NCBI GenBank assembly: GCA_950022655.1
Contig: OX465579.1
Span: 140,873,118-140,937,117 of the forward strand
Length of the DNA: 64,000 nt
DNA from: Alentia gelatinosa
Taxonomy: Eukaryota; Annelida; Polychaeta; Phyllodocida; Polynoidae
Direction of reading: 5' to 3'
The notes beneath the pieces are model-generated. The model was not told the origin of the DNA. It did not search any database and worked only from the letters and a program-made list of their open reading frames with translations. The translations under genes and the position numbers were made by a program. Of the stretch, positions 27,501 to 38,157 are shown piece by piece. The first letter of the stretch is position 1. Each line of letters begins with the position of its first letter.

Positions 27501-30500
27501 TGGTGCATAACGCTATGCAGTGAAGAGATGATTTCTTCATAGGGTGTTGATATGGTGTGTATGGTGCAAGAAACTATGCAGCAGAGGGAATAAATTTATC
27601 ATAAGGTGATAATATGGTCTTTTTGGTGAAGGAACCATGTGGTGTAGGGGGTCAGTTTTTCATGGGGGTGATAATGTGGTCTGTTGGGTGTAAGAAGTCA
27701 TACAGCTTGTGCAAGTCTAATTGAACAAATTGGACGTTAAACTACCCAAACAAACAAACAAACGTGCAGCTGGTGCAAGAAGGCATAGAAGGGAGACAGA
27801 TGGGTTTTGTGTAGGGTGTGAATGTAGTCCTTCTGTTCGCGACAGGTGAGTTCTATTTGGGCAGAGATAGGGTCCACATCTTATCAAGAGACGTCACGAG
27901 TTTGAGTCTGAGTTTATTTATGCCATGCATTTTGTTGGCTCCATAATGTCACTCGTCTTCGACTCGTGAAATTATGGAGCCAACAAAATGAGTAGCATAA
28001 ATAAGCTCAATCTTAAACGAGTGGCGTTTAGATTTTATCTAAACACTTTATGTCACACTCGTGAAATAAACAAATCCCATGTTAAGCCTATGGCGTTTTT
28101 ATTAGGGGTAGGATAATGCATGATATTACACGGGGGGGGGGGGTATTAAAAACAAGGATGGTGTCTGGTTTTTGCATTAAGTCAAGTTGAACTATATCTA
28201 CTGCTTGAGATCATGTAGCAGGAGTTTTGTTGAGGTTGAGCACGTAGTCCAAAGAAAAAAATTATTAGTTTGTTGCTGACTTAGATGGGGTCTGCTTGCT
28301 GTTTGAGCCATAAATGGAAACAAATCTAATGGAGAAAGGTTACTCATGTAGGTTTTATAATATATAAATAATTCAAATATCAGTACCTTAACTTAAGTGT
28401 ATTCATTTATAGATTTAAGAGGATATCAATAATTTCAGGGGTACTACTGTTAGAGTATACCTAAAGATTAGTTCCTAATTATTTACTTGGCAGGACTTGG
28501 ACGTGGAGTGTGTGGCCGTGCTGAACGATACAGTCGGCTGCCTCATGTCATGCGCCTTCAGCGACCACAACTGTGAAGTGGGCGTCATCTTAGGTAAGTT
28601 TGAACAGGTTTCTATTCATGTGACTGCATATATGGAGTCTTGTGTATAACAATATGTACTGATCTCTCATATTTAATGAGTACATGGCTAGGGTTATCAC
28701 TATCTCAGCTACCACATCAAAGTGACGGAGCAGTCGTCTGCTTGTGTTAGTTATAGTCAGACCGCTCGCTACCATAGCGACGTCGACAACAGAACAGTCC
28801 GTATAGTGACGCCAGACTTTCACAAAAATGGTACCCACTGCTCATTTAGCTTGTCACCCAACATTAGAATGAGGAGTTGGTGGGGGGGGGGGGGGGGGGG
28901 GCGCTAGTGAGGAGCTACTCACGTATAGGGCCCGAGTTGGAGAATAGGTGTATCACCAAACTCGGTGGTTGTACACATGATATTCCCTCAATAAAATTGA
29001 AAAATAAGAGTTGTTGGCAGTATGACATAACGGTTCTGGAGGGTTTGCTGTGATAGTGAGGGGGATCCCTTTGTTTGGCATCTTTAGATCGGTAAGAAAA
29101 GGATGGTGATACATAAACAATATTGACTGGTTTCAGATACAGCCGCTTTTATCTGAAACCAGTCTTTATCTCACCCCAGATATTTTTTCTCCATAGACTT
29201 AACATTGGAAACTCGTATCTAACACCCATTAGATATTTAGGAAAAATATCCAATGGGGGATAATGTCACAAATGTTAGCCCATTAGTCAATATTAAGGGT
29301 GAGATAAATTCAGAAACCCATTCAAGCTTAGGGTCAGAGCTCGATGCCATCTCATTTGAATCACATAGCAATTCACGCGGCTTCGCCTTGTGAATTACTA
29401 CGTGATTCAAAATCGATGGGATACGAGCTCAGACCCTAAACTTTCATGGGTTTCCTCTATAATATTGTATATATTATCCACCTTTTCTGGGCAAGTGGCA
29501 TGTCGATATCAGTTCATTTTAGTTATGCACTATTTTTCCGTACGCACTTTTTTTCTGTATGCATACAACATATCCGTATGCGCTGGGTATGTCCATACAA
29601 ACTCCCAATGTGTTTTCTATGGACACTTTGTATTAGGTAGATGATAAATAAGATGTATGAACTTTAACCTCAAGGACCTACGACAATAAAGTGTTTGATC
29701 TTTTCTAATGTTGTTTGAAATTATTGTTTTAAAACCACTATTAATCTGTAGATCCACGATTGGTATATAGAGTTTAAGTAAACAGTCATCCTGAAATAAC
29801 AGGTTATCTATACCTGTCAATCAACCACTTATGGTTGAGAGTGTCTGACAACATTGTCAGTGTTGCTATTACACCAGACCAGTCGATAGATTCCATCGCC
29901 TCATCCACACTACCAGTAAAAGTTGTAATATTTGAAAGACAAACGTAATAGATAACGGGAAGGCTCAAATATAAAACTACCTTGATATCCGTGCCAGTGC
30001 CAGACCAATGTGAATTGCGGATTGATCTCTATTTTAATTCCACTTCAGGTACAGGAACAAATGCATGCTACATGGAGAAGTTAGAAAGGGTCGGAACATG
30101 GGATGAGCCTATCACCGAGCCTAAACAGGTACATATGAAGGGTCCCTTCGACCACACTGATGGAATATTTGTATACATTTCTTTTGAATTATCAGGAATA
30201 TTTCTTGCACATGCAGTAGGAAGATACATTTGGCATATATTGAAATTTTCTGATTAATTAAATATTTCACATTTCATATGAATGCCTTGTCCTTAGGCAA
30301 ATCCTAATGTGTATGCATCCCCCAATAATGTCTTTATTCAAATTGCAATTTCTGTCATAATATTTCATTATGTTTTTCCTGACTGACACAGGTCATCATC
30401 AACACAGAATGGGGAGCATATGGTAGCAACGGCATCCTTGACTTCATAAGGACAGATGCTGATCTTGGTGTTGATGACTTCTCACTCAACAAAGGAAAAC

Positions 30501-33500
30501 AAATGTAAGTTGTTGCACCAACCTTAATTTCATTTGCTTCCTTTTCAAACAATTACATTAACAATTTATTATTGCTGATGGACGGCTATAGCCAGGTCCT
30601 CTAAATAGTCCATCAATTCACAAGACTCATCACATGAAGCCCCGATCCGTGTGTAATGACTGTGACTGGGAATGTCATGTGTTACTTAACTTACTCTCAT
30701 CACCTTACAGATACGAGAAGATGATCTCGGGTATGTACATGGGGGAGATCGCACGACGGGCCATCGTAGACCTGGCACGTAAAGGTTTGCTCCTGAATGG
30801 AGAGGTCAATTCTGAGCTGGACACACCGCTCCGCTTCTACACCAAATACATTTCAGAGATTGAAAAGTAAGCCGGCTCTGTACATACATACTCAGATTTT
30901 TTTTACTACATTTGAATATTTGTGCACATGTTTGTAGTTTGTCCCTCCTTTAATCATAGCATGGTTAGTCTATTTTCTATAAATGGATCCTAGCATGATT
31001 ATTCTAATAAGAGATACAGTAATTAGATTGTTTTATACAAGCTATTTGATAAAAATTAGACTAATATGGTCTAGAATGTTGTAAGATGATACCCGTGCTA
31101 TATACTAAGTGGCTTGGGAAAATGCAATCGAACAACATTACTGTTCATACAGAGACAACCCGGAGAAGGGGGTGGTAAATAACACTCAGTCTGTGATGGA
31201 CGAGTTAGGCTATGACAATGTCAGCGCTGAGGACTGCCGTAACATCCACTACGTCTGCCACATCATCGGTCGTCGTGCAGCCTACCTTGCATCAGCAGGT
31301 ACTAAGTTAATAAATAGTCCATATTATCTTGAGAATTGTTGACGTTTATTCAGAACCGACGTTTCGTTCATCACATGGCCTATATAAAAATACATATATA
31401 AATGAAATTGAAAACTGGAAGTATATGAGGTTTGTCTATATCCGTACGTCTTGGGCTGGTGATAGAAGTGTGTGTCATAGTTCATGCTTATGAGGCACTC
31501 ACTGAGTGTTGTATAAATACTCTCTCACAATTAGAATGCCAGAGTTACAGTTGAAATTGGTATCACCTTTATGTTAACGCAACAAAGATAAAACAAATAT
31601 GTGACATTTTAAATCACTTACTACTATTATTACAGGTATTGCAACATTGCTGAACAGAATCAACAAACCCAATATCACGGTCGCTGTAGACGGCAGCCTG
31701 TATCGGTTCCACCCACTATTCCATGACCTCATGACAGAAAAAATTACACAGCTCCTGAAACCAGGACTCAAGGTGAGTTTTTAAGCATTCACTAAAACAT
31801 ATCTTTCCTAGTCTTGGTTTAAAACTATGTTATTATGTTGTTTTTGTACTTCTTTTTTATATTGTGGTAGCTTTGAGTGGTGCTGAATTGAATCTTGTAA
31901 AGTAACCAAGTTTTAAGATTGCTTGTTCTACTAAGATATGATTACTAACGCCTGTTTGATTATTTAATGTTTTTGCTTCAATAGTCATATAAAGTATATT
32001 ATTTGTCTGCTTAAGATAAGCTAAAGAGAAATCATAAAACATAATTTTTCTGATGATCAAATATTCTGTATAAAGAGATCAATCTCCTAATAATCTAACA
32101 TCCAGTATAGAGATCAACCTCCTGATCCTACATCCTGTATAAAAAGATCACCCTCTTGATGATTAGACATTCTCCATACAGAGCTCCCCCTCTAGATGAT
32201 CTGACATCGTGTATATGTGGAGATCACCCTTCTGATGATCAAACGGCCTGTACATTGAGAAACATTCGCAAATCTTATACAGAACAAAAACATTGATTAG
32301 CCAAGACCAAGATTGAATTTTATGAAGGTACACATACATCATTTATTTGATGAAAGTGGACATTAATAAAAAAAAATTGTCAGTCAAAGGTATGTTCTTG
32401 TTGCAAATGCCCTACGAATTCCAATCAAATGAAATACATGTATCTATCTAGATTTTCTGACAAGAAAACCTGTCTTCTCAAAGAGTTGACAAAATGGAGT
32501 TGTATTTTGTTGTGAATTTCTGGCTTCTTGATATTTATTTTATCACCGCTACACTATACTGATACAGCCTAATTTAAAAAGATATCAGTATAAGACTCTC
32601 AGCAGTGACCGCAATATTGCTTACCACCAAGAATCTTTTATGCCTCATTTTTTCTCTCAAAATAAGTATCGTTTCGGTTGCCCAGATTTGCAGTGTTCCG
32701 TTTTTGACATATTTCAGTTTATACTCACACTGTCAGAGGATGGTAGCGGGCGAGGCGCGGCTCTGCTGGCCGCAGTTGCGAACAGACAAGCAAACAACAA
32801 CTGATTTGCTGTCTGATTTCTATAGGTGCCAACGTCGGACAATTCACTGCCATTCTCCCCCTCTAATCCTTGTGCAGATGGTTTTATGTATGTGGCTTTG
32901 GGAATATCCATTCCAAGTTCAGTGTGGAACCAAGAAGGACTTATGGGAACTTTTTTTCAAATCTTGTAATTCACATACTGCTTAATGACTTATTTTCTTT
33001 GAAAATTTATCCAGGTATTTGGATCAAATTTTTAAATATTAGAATTATAATTTTTAGTTATTTCTTAAATGATAGTTTTCAGTTCCCCCTTTCAGTTAGT
33101 AATGAACCTGGAATGTAGTCACACCTGGAGCCTCACATAGCACCAAAAAAGAAAAGCTTTAGTTCGACCGTCTTCATAAAGCCTATTTTCTAGATTGTTG
33201 TCCACTATTGCATCAGAGAATTAATATTGACAATTGTCAATATGCAGATTGGCCTTCATTAAGCTATTTAGGCATCTTGCTTTCTGGACCAGAAATATTT
33301 CTACATATGAACGCTTCTTTCCTTTTAATAGTGTTCATCATCTGACCTATGTCTGCAAATCTATGCCCAGAACCTTTTACAAACATGCTACTGAAGGTCG
33401 AACTAAACTTTCCGAAATACCGAAAGGTTACCATGGTAAAAGGGAGGTGTAGGGCGTGTTCTCCTATCACACCAGGAGTCGAGGATACTTCCATTACAAG

Positions 33501-34355
33501 CTCATCTACACCATCAAATACCACTAACACCAACATAAAGAATTAACGTTTTTATGACATTCTAGGACATTCATGTTCTTATCAGCATAGGCTTCATTTA
33601 GGCTTATAAAACTTTAACAAATACGTCTTTAATTCTGCTAACTTCTGCATCCTAACTATCCATCAATGTTGTATTGAATTTAAGGTGTAACATTATTTAG
33701 TAGCACTGCAATCAAGTAAATAAAATACCTGGCTATGTTAATTAAGAACAAAACGTAGTGGCATGGAAAACAATTAGACTTTATTCTAATCATATTATAT
33801 TAACAGGGTAAATATGATAAGTAGATATATTCATCGTGCTAATTGTTCATTGTCTTAACATCAAATTATGATATATACAACGAGAATTTGATAGTTTTCC
33901 ATCAGCAGATCAATCAGACTAAGGTCCACTTTTCATCAAGATACAACGACCACATATCAGGGCGTTTAGAATTGAATATCAAATAACCAATTATTTACCT
34001 TTCTCTTAATAGTCTAATAAAAAAAGTCTTGCCTCAGAGCACTGACACTTTGTACAATTCACTGTCAAGACTATGGTCGTGTCACCATCAGAGTCTCAAA
34101 AAGTCATACGATTTTAGTCTGTGGTTGAACATGGCCTCGGTTTACTATGATAGATATGACCTAATTAAATTAGACCTGACCTAAAGTATGACAGCAGGTT
34201 TTGGTATGTACATTGATTACTCTGTTCTCTTACATTTACAGTTCTCAATGATGCTGTCGGAAGATGGGAGCGGTAAAGGTGCTGCGTTGGTCGCTGCTGT
34301 GGCTGATCGTATAAAAAAATCTGGATGTCAAGCGGCGACTGATAAACTCAAGTGA
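6502..34355 (+). CDS. HK: Hexokinase, single catalytic domain (11 coding exons)
   Basis: Cytosolic ATP:hexose 6-phosphotransferase, which makes glucose-6-phosphate at the entry to glycolysis. Coding exons are 6502-6522, 24363-24525, 26168-26307, 27250-27465, 28494-28593, 30049-30128, 30392-30504, 30711-30866, 31153-31298, 31636-31772 and 34242-34355. All junctions are GT-AG and phases agree, giving 461 residues, the usual single-domain length. Visible motifs are [11 protein letters not shown] (67-77, phosphate loop), LGFTFSFP (133-140, hexokinase signature continuing to WTK), the catalytic Asp in LNDTVG (Asp192), [10 protein letters not shown] (214-223), NTEWG (Asn244 and Glu246, sugar contacts), VDGSLY (396-401) and [11 protein letters not shown] (431-441, adenosine site). 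Exon 1 encodes only MAQGAAQ. The N-terminus lacks the hydrophobic mitochondrial-binding helix of vertebrate HK1/HK2. Intron 1 is 17.8 kb. An alternative last exon lies at 32718-32804. Confidence 0.97.
7139..7275. repeat. Dispersed repeat, copy 2
   Basis: This matches the copy at 5428-5560 in blocks (GTGGCAGATAG, TTGACTGTATGGTGC, AAGATCAGTTTTTCATC). It contains an AT dinucleotide run at about 7185-7201. Confidence 0.4.
8734..8953. mobile_element. MITE with TTTATCTCACCC inverted ends, copy 2
   Basis: It begins TTTATCTCACCC and ends GGGGTGAGATAAA, and keeps the internal CCATAGGATTAATGTTA block. It is about 75 bases longer than the other two copies. Confidence 0.55.
8984..9071. repeat. Imperfect hairpin centred on CGGCTTCGCC
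   Basis: CAATACTCCA on the left pairs with TGGAGTATT on the right, around a CGGCTTCGCC centre. It lies directly after MITE copy 2, in the same position as the hairpins near 5153-5193 and 29312-29454. Confidence 0.5.
10010..10085 (-). pseudogene. Possible EGF-like exon fragment
   Basis: The minus-strand frame reads [15 protein letters not shown] then NEITGTCSC. The cysteine spacing and TGTCSC resemble the short EGF-like repeats of multiple-EGF and scavenger-type receptors. A TTTGACAG acceptor lies just upstream and a CAG|GTACATG donor-like site lies inside. There is no neighbouring exon and the frame stops soon after. It is on the opposite strand inside hexokinase intron 1. It could be a stray exon relic or chance. 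Confidence 0.2.
15290..15478 (+). mobile_element. SINE fragment, 3' part
   Basis: It contains GATTTACTGCTATATCAAAGG, TGTGGTGTGGGAAGTAGAAG and GTAGGGGTGAGATTTCTACC, matching the body of the SINE at 59129-59457. It ends in TTGGACAATAAACTAACC and a CAAA-rich tail. The tRNA-like head is missing, as expected from 5' truncation. Confidence 0.65.
16412..16760 (-). pseudogene. 5'-truncated LINE, C-terminal ORF2 remnant
   Basis: The minus frame reads [17 protein letters not shown] near its start. This resembles the zf-RVT tail region found after reverse transcriptase in L1/Tx1-type LINEs. It continues with a segment containing [14 protein letters not shown] and [11 protein letters not shown], typical of the extreme C-terminus. 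The frame stops at 16412, and the T-rich stretch from about 15500 to 16411 may be its 3' UTR. No reverse transcriptase domain remains, so this is a dead copy inside hexokinase intron 1. Clade assignment is tentative. Confidence 0.5.
20745..20970. repeat. Degenerate tandem repeat
   Basis: Irregular repeats with ACAGARAAATCTCC-like starts occur about every 28-42 bases. The pattern is loose and the unit length varies. Confidence 0.3.
21555..21707. repeat. 31-bp minisatellite, about five copies
   Basis: Near-identical units contain CACCTCC, ATTAGTGAAGAACACC and TACTTTTT. Spacing is about 31 bases and there are a few substitutions between units (TTATTG for TTAGTG). It ends immediately before the element at 21745. 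Confidence 0.85.
21745..22875. mobile_element. 1.1 kb non-autonomous DNA transposon, about 48-bp TIRs
   Basis: Left end 21745-21793 and right end 22828-22875 are inverted repeats with only a one-base length difference over about 48 bases. They start ATATGGTCAATTCTCCCAG, and similarity extends a few bases beyond. Seven copies of the motif GTCACCGTACRTGGGC lie in the element: 21779(-), 22143, 22329, 22503, 22521, 22672(-) and 22829. No transposase frame is visible. Dense subterminal motifs of this kind are usual transposase-binding sites. The superfamily is unresolved because no clear target duplication is seen. Confidence 0.75.
24971..25427. mobile_element. Pogo/mariner-like MITE, TA target site
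   Basis: It is flanked by TA on both sides and starts CCGTAAAACCCCG. It ends CGGGGTTTTACGG, a perfect 13-base inverted repeat. Internal GGCTTATAA blocks recur in both orientations, and a run of 21 G lies at 25266-25286. It sits in hexokinase intron 2. Confidence 0.7.
26418..26774. mobile_element. PiggyBac-like MITE, TTAA target site
   Basis: Direct TTAA copies (26414-26417 and 26775-26778) flank a 357-base element with inverted ends CCCTTTCAC and, on the other strand, CCCTTTAAC. TTAA duplication with CCCTTT ends is characteristic of piggyBac elements. Two copies of the palindrome ATGCCTTAAGGCAT lie near the left end (26436-26449 and 26470-26483). It sits in hexokinase intron 3 and has no transposase. 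Confidence 0.7.
27424..27830. repeat. 62-bp tandem array derived from end of exon 4 and its donor
   Basis: Unit 1 (27424-27487) is the last 42 bases of hexokinase exon 4 plus the splice donor and 22 intron bases. Decayed copies follow at 27488-27548, 27549-27610 and 27611-27672. A partial copy starts at 27673, and more fragments follow a CAAA-rich SINE-tail-like insert (about 27732-27765). Shared blocks are GATRTRGTC, ATGCAG, AGAGGG and AGGGTGTT. The donor GT is altered in units 2 and 3 (GGGGTGAGT has become GATGATTTC and GGGAATAAA). Confidence 0.75.
27910..28008. repeat. Long hairpin palindrome with CGTCTTCG centre
   Basis: Arms of about 45 bases, including GAGTTTATTTATGC and TTTTGTTGGCTCCATAAT, are matched by their reverse complements on the right side, around CTCGTCTTCGACTCG. 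It lies in hexokinase intron 4. The CTTCG centre resembles the hairpins attached to the TTTATCTCACCC MITEs, but the arms are unrelated. Confidence 0.7.
29165..29308. mobile_element. MITE with TTTATCTCACCCC inverted ends, copy 3
   Basis: It starts TTTATCTCACCCC and ends GGGTGAGATAAA, with the internal block CCATAGACTTAACATTGG shared with the copies at 4988 and 8734. It lies in hexokinase intron 5. Confidence 0.65.
29312..29454. repeat. Hairpin with arms of about 65 bases, GGCTTCGCC centre
   Basis: GAAACCCAT pairs with ATGGGTTTC at the outside. Inside, GGGTCAGAGCTCGATGCC, TTGAATCAC and AATTCAC have their complements in order on the right, around CGCGGCTTCGCCTTG. It directly follows MITE copy 3. 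Confidence 0.65.
31344..31386 (-). ncRNA. Hammerhead-core remnant
   Basis: The minus strand reads GTGATGAACGAAACGTCGG, which resembles a hammerhead core (CUGAUGA ... CGAAACGUC) with stem II lost and the first C replaced. It is most simply a relic of a Penelope-like or retrozyme element in hexokinase intron 9. It is short, so chance cannot be excluded. Confidence 0.2.
32062..32275. repeat. 37-bp tandem repeat, about five copies
   Basis: Units share ATCCTGTATA, GAGATCACCCTC and TGATGATC, with clear divergence between copies. It lies in the intron between hexokinase exon 10 and the proximal alternative last exon. Confidence 0.6.
32718..32804 (+). CDS. HK: Hexokinase alternative terminal exon (proximal)
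   Basis: After a TTGACATATTTCAG acceptor, the frame encodes 28 residues and a TGA stop. It contains [19 protein letters not shown] and ends QANNN. It enters in phase 0, exactly as exon 11 does, and matches exon 11 ([19 protein letters not shown]) at 17 of the first 23 residues, including the adenosine-binding EDGSG. Nearly all shared codons differ at the third position, so both copies look old and selected. Splicing exon 10 here gives a 452-residue enzyme with a different C-terminal tail, while skipping it gives the 461-residue form. No transcript evidence is available here, and a decaying duplicate is the alternative. Confidence 0.8.
   Translation, partial: FILTLSEDGSGRGAALLAAVANRQANNN
33719..33724 (+). 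terminator. Candidate poly(A) signal for short hexokinase isoform
   Basis: AATAAA lies about 0.9 kb downstream of the proximal stop codon and before exon 11. A poly(A) site here would allow the proximal exon to act as a true terminal exon. The hexamer is common in AT-rich DNA, so support is weak. Confidence 0.25.
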
Positions 34356-37300
34356 AGCATTTTCTCAGCAATATCAACACTCTAGCCATTCATTAAACTT
34401 CTTGAGGCCTACATAGGCATAGCGGTGGTCCTGGTCATGTTCAACTCACCAGCTATTGGGTCTTGGTGTCTTATCTGTGTGTAAACAAATATATACACAT
34501 TCCCAATACAACTCTCTATATTATCGAGTCAGCTGCTGCATATGTTGACTGGATCGGTCCATTGCTATATGAGGGTATACATATATTCAAAAGGGAATGT
34601 GAATTAGAAAGCTTTATGAACAAACAAGATCTGGATAGAGATACCTGGGCGTTACTGTTATTCAGGTAATCATTGGATTTTGTTTTCACTCCAGACTTTC
34701 CTTCTGTTTTGTCCATCTAGCTCATTGTAACTATACATCTATCAACTTTAAGATCTGGAAAGTACTAATATCAATATTCGGGAAAATCTTGTATTTATCA
34801 ATAGTTAAAAGATTGTAGCACGCTGTGCTGGTCCAATGGCTATTAAGATAATCAGACCTAGATAACATACAAAAACGAGTACTTAAGAGTACCTTGTTTG
34901 GAGCACTTCAGTTTCAATTTCTTCATCAAAATTCACCCTCTTTAGCCAAACTTCATGTCCATGCTTGTCAAGAATTCTGAGAATTTCCTTAAATATTTAA
35001 AATGTCTGGAACATTTTCGTATTACGATTTTGCTTGAATTATTGAAGAGAATATAATATATAAATATCCTTTTGCATGCAAATTATATCGTATGGTTATG
35101 TTTGAGGTATCCTATTGGAATAAAGGTGAAGGTTAATCATTGTAGAGTGTTTAAATTGAAGTGTATTATTATCTTTACATTGCTTTCTTGTGGCTGCAGC
35201 CAGAAATGTTTAAAATGGCTTTCTATAACTGACTGTTTTATCTTTGTTTATTCATTAAGAACATAAAATAAGCCTCCTGTGGTGTCCTTATCGGTAAATA
35301 GGATAAGGTAGAAATCTGTCGTTGCTTCTTTACCTTAAAAGATGCTAGGTTGTAATAAGAAGTGGGTATGTATGTGTACTACTTGTTACTACTTAAGTCT
35401 TCCTCTTAGTTTGAATTAGTAAGATATAAGTCATTCTAAAACCTTTGCTCAAACTATCCTCGAGTCTCATTTGTTCCGATTCTCTCTTAATAAGTTTACT
35501 CATTCTGGGAAAAGCAATAGGTTTCTGCTGTACCAGCAAACTGCAGTAGGCTATTTTGAAGAATTGCGTTCAAAGGGATGTGACAGTAAATCAAGTTGTA
35601 GACCAGTGACGGTCCTTCCATGAGGCATTAACTGTACCCCGGTTGTGAACATTAATCTAAAAGATTTTTATTTTGAGGCTGAGGGTGCTAAAATATATAG
35701 ATTACCTCAATATCAAACGTGTACTAAAGGTGTTTTTGTATTCATTCATATATAAGTGCTAGGTAACATCTAAACGTATTCTCTTATTTTTGTTGATGTA
35801 AAAACCTAAACGAGATGTTGCATTATGATGTAATTGCATCCATTACAAGACAAGAAAACCCAAAAGCTCAATAGAAATGCTACCAAAGGTGAGAGTGATC
35901 CTTGTGCAGCATCATGTTTTTTTTATTTTTTATTGTTATCATTGGTTAAATATTGGACGAAACCTGTAAAGTACAGGTATGTAATGGTAGGGTAAAGTAT
36001 AGCAAGGGTAATTCAGGTTATATTATGATAACAAAACTATTTTGTTATTATTGTAATAACCTAAAACGTTTTTTTTTGGGTTTTTTTTTAACATATATCG
36101 GGAATGAAGACAGCATATTTTTTATATGATCATAAAAATGCATTCAGTCACATTGTTAAACAATCAACATATTCATTTGCAATACCATAACCTATACCAA
36201 AGCCCAGTGGGGGGATTATAGCAAGTTCTCATGGCTACTATAGTCCCTTTAAATCTAGAGTATATATGTAAAATGTACTAATGGAATTCAAAACCACTAT
36301 GCATTGGCTGTTCGCTAGGTAAATATTCTCGACCTCGAATTTTACTTCACTATTGCCCTCATGCCTCAACCATTTCCTTTAGGTCGTGGCTCGGTTACTC
36401 ATTGCTATTTATCGTGTTAAAGGTTCATTTTATTTATTTATGAGTAAGGAGTGCAATAGATACAAAATCCTACCTATGTTTGATATGGTTTGTGGGGTAG
36501 GGTTAATGAATTATATCTTCAATATTCAACGTAATACATATGCAGTAGCCTGCAATCCACATCCAAAAATGGAGAGTTCTGTGTATTCTCATTCATGGCA
36601 ATCGCAAAGCAGACGACTTTTTCACTGCTGAAAATATCACAGATCAGTGACCTTTTGACATCCCCACTTGAAAGTAAGGTCTCTTGAAAGTAGGCTCCTT
36701 CCAAGTGGGTAACCACAAAATACTGAGTTATGACTAGCACCAATGCAGACGTCCTAGATACATAGCTGTCACAAGTCAAGTCTATCTGTATAAAGGTGTT
36801 GCACATAAACCTAATGTATTTTCCCTGTCAAATCTTATTGTATCTGGATAAAGGAGAAATGTATGCTGCATGTAAAAGGACTCCATTGTTCCGAGCTAAG
36901 TATTGAAGAGATTATGAAAATGTAGACCAATTTTATTGGTTTCCTGATTGAAAAATCGTCCCGATTTCTATGAAAACACACTTATGAGTGTTTATCTTGT
37001 TATAGCTAGGATCACAAGTCTATTAATAGGAGGAATGTAGAGGTGTGAGTGTCCAATTATGAACTAGAATGATGTCATTGTTAAATGAAATAGTTAATGA
37101 AATCATGTAATCTCTCCAAATCTGTTTTCTCTCTTCTCATCTGATGTTGCACTAAATGATATCTCCGCTATTCTTTGGCACCGTCTTCTCCGTTCTCGCA
37201 CTGATCTCTGGAGGAAAATCTCAATTTACCGTGTACAGATATACTTCAGTAAGTCGACGTTATACTGGCAGAATTTATGTATAGATGATTCTGTGAGATG

Positions 37301-38157
37301 TATTGGTATGGACCTGGGTTAGACCCCCATATACCCGATCTAAGATGCTTTACAGTAGTGCTTGGATGTGTTTTTGTGGAGGTTCATTTAGCTTATGCAT
37401 AATCTATATAAATTTGATCTACTCTGCGAGAGATTTTGGTTAGTTGTATGAATATTGTGAGATAGTGTGTACAAAGTACAGATATACTGGTTCTTATTGG
37501 TCCAAGAAGTTGCTGAAAATACGAAACGCACGACACTTTAATTCAAAGAACATCATTAACCATGACTAATTACCATGAAAAGTGGGTTTTATATAATCTC
37601 GTACAACAAAAAGACATGCTCTGGTGTTGAAGTGCAGTTTCTGTTTGCTATCATGAGTACTTTTTGAATATTTACATTTTTTTAAACCATCAGGATGGTC
37701 CTAAGCCGTCTTGCAATATGTCAATTGCCACAATTCAAGAAAGTAATGATATAACTGATTTGTGCACAGAATGGGTTTAGATTCAACAGGCATAAGAACA
37801 GGTCCTAGTAAGTAAAAGTGACAAATTATAATCTATTGATATGAATTATTTGTAATTTGTTTGAATCAAAGTAAGATGTACATTGTATTACAATATCCAG
37901 CAATAAAGATATATGCAGTAATATTATAAGGCAGAGGGAATAATGTAGCTCTATGCCAGTCAAGGAGTCCATTGGTTTTGTTACAGATTGTGAGATTGTA
38001 TAAAGTTAATGGTTTTGGTCAAACATTGACCACAGTGTAAGGTATTGACAAACCATTTAACTGTTGTGTCTTAAGCAAAGCTGCACAATAAATGGAAGAT
38101 GAAATATGTAGTGTTGTGTTTGTATTAACAAGATCTTAGTGTGCATCTTAAGGTTTA

